This document shows positions 16,350-16,987 of a stretch of DNA of 16,987 nt, one piece after another; position 1 is the stretch's first letter, and the number at the start of each line of letters is the position of its first letter. This stretch comes from Gemmatimonadota bacterium (GTDB lineage: Bacteria; Gemmatimonadota; Gemmatimonadetes; Gemmatimonadales; GWC2-71-9), in assembly GCA_003221075.1 (NCBI GenBank), contig QHUF01000226.1, positions 1 through 16,987 on the forward strand, in the 5' to 3' direction. Under the pieces are notes generated by a model. The model saw only the letters and a program-made list of their open reading frames with translations, searched no databases and was not told where the DNA came from. The translations under genes were made by a program, and so were the position numbers.

Positions 16350-16987
16350 TCACCCCCTGGCCCCCTCTCCGCGTTGCGGAGAGGGGGTCTTCTTATCGAA
16401 GATCTGGTTTAGATATCGCTCCGGCGCGTTGAGAAAGTCTCTCGTCAATCGCACGTGATCCAATTCTTCATACGCCACCACCGCAACGGGCGTCTTGTCA
16501 AAGCTGTAGATCTGTGCGTCGGGGAAGGCGAGCAGCATCGGCGAATGCGTTGCAATGATGAACTGGGCGTTCTGGCTCACCATGTCCCCGATCATCGCGA
16601 GCAGCGCGAGCTGGCTCTGTGGCGAGAGCGGCGCCTCGGGCTCGTCCAGCAGGTACAAGCCACCGGGCACGAACCGCGACTGAAAGAGCTTCAGAAAACT
16701 CTGACCGTGTGAATTCGCATCGAGATCGGCGCCATAGCGCTGCTCCATCGCCGCGAGCGAACCTGCGAGCGGGCCCTGGGCGAGGCCCTCGGCGTACTTC
16801 GATCGATCCTGCGCGCGGTACTGCGCGGTGACCTCCTTCATCTCTATGAGCAGCTCCGCGCGCTCGCGCGCCAGCCGTTTCGTGAAGCCGAAGAAATCCT
16901 CGGCGCGCAGGAAGAAGCCGCGCCTGGCTTTCTTGCTCCAGCTGAGCCGCAGCGCTGTGCCGAGGCGGCGCTGCGCCGCCAGAGTCT
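16350..16987 (-). CDS. Predicted ABC-type ATPase, C-terminal part (cut by window edge)
   Basis: The frame runs from the right edge to a TGA at 16350, giving about 212 residues without a start in the window; the internal ATG at 16841 is not the true start because conserved sequence continues upstream (RGFFLRAEDFFGFTKRLA). It contains DANSHGQSFLKLFQSRF, a Walker B with adjoining D-loop (GLYLLDEPEAPLSPQSQLAL) and the switch histidine in FIIATHSPMLLA. This matches a family of soluble predicted ATPases (AAA_21-like, COG3910 group). Walker A would lie outside the window. The role is unknown; relatives occur singly and in defence loci, but nothing nearby suggests a defence system. The last dozen residues (KTPSPQRGEGARG) are encoded by the terminator stem-loop of the convergent gene. 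Confidence 0.88.
   Translation of the reverse strand, partial: TLAAQRRLGTALRLSWSKKARRGFFLRAEDFFGFTKRLARERAELLIEMKEVTAQYRAQDRSKYAEGLAQGPLAGSLAAMEQRYGADLDANSHGQSFLKLFQSRFVPGGLYLLDEPEAPLSPQSQLALLAMIGDMVSQNAQFIIATHSPMLLAFPDAQIYSFDKTPVAVVAYEELDHVRLTRDFLNAPERYLNQIFDKKTPSPQRGEGARG
16361..16394 (+). terminator. Strong intrinsic terminator after the small barrel gene
   Basis: CCCCCTCTCCGC and GCGGAGAGGGGG form a perfect 12-bp stem with loop GTT, followed on the plus strand by TCTTCTT. It starts 33 bases after the barrel stop codon. The stem resembles the CCCTCTCC...GGAGAGGG repeats scattered through many bacterial genomes, and it lies inside the 3' end of the opposing ATPase frame. Confidence 0.7.

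Noticed and set aside
16350..16987. ATPase as part of an anti-phage defence system
   Set aside because: The ATPase family has relatives in defence loci, but no nuclease, toxin or other partner is visible and the gene is cut by the window edge.

Overview
The window looks like chromosomal DNA from a high-GC, Gram-negative (diderm) bacterium. It carries a tripartite efflux operon with a TolC-type outer-membrane factor, three further proteins predicted for the outer membrane or envelope, and an NtrY-type histidine kinase. GTG starts are frequent. The overall style (MacB-like permeases without a fused ATPase, small outer-membrane barrel proteins, leaderless-looking starts) would fit Gemmatimonadota or a nearby phylum. 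This is an inference from gene content, not a search result. No tRNA, rRNA, CRISPR array, insertion sequence or phage gene was seen.

Positions 1-6466, all minus strand, hold one efflux operon. In transcription order it runs: outer-membrane TolC-like factor, HlyD/MacA-like adaptor, ABC ATPase, then three consecutive FtsX/MacB-type permeases, the last cut by the window edge. Gaps are 19 bp or less, with one 4-bp overlap. A perfect 19-bp palindrome upstream of the first gene is the best candidate operator. Together the products would form a MacAB-TolC-like machine spanning both membranes.

Positions 6577-7967, minus strand, hold a two-gene unit: a creatininase-family amidohydrolase and a translationally coupled, probably exported protein of unknown function. 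Divergent from it, and overlapping it by 18 bp at the 5' ends, is a very large membrane histidine kinase (7950-11981) without an adjacent response regulator.

Positions 12077-13976, plus strand, hold a predicted outer-membrane barrel protein and a small lipoprotein that probably form an operon. They are followed by ispG (MEP isoprenoid pathway), which appears to be leaderless. ispG ends tail-to-tail with csaA, and the two genes share 81 bp of coding sequence.

Positions 15555-15665 separate csaA from a second small outer-membrane barrel gene and contain a near-perfect sigma-54 promoter pointing at the barrel gene. A strong stem-loop terminator follows it. The right edge holds the C-terminal part of a predicted ABC-type ATPase on the minus strand, whose reading frame runs through that terminator.

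Most of the window is ordinary housekeeping and envelope biology. The most noteworthy points are the kinase architecture, the sigma-54 promoter, the ispG/csaA antisense overlap, the palindromic operator candidate and the triple-permease operon. I found no convincing novel multi-gene system.
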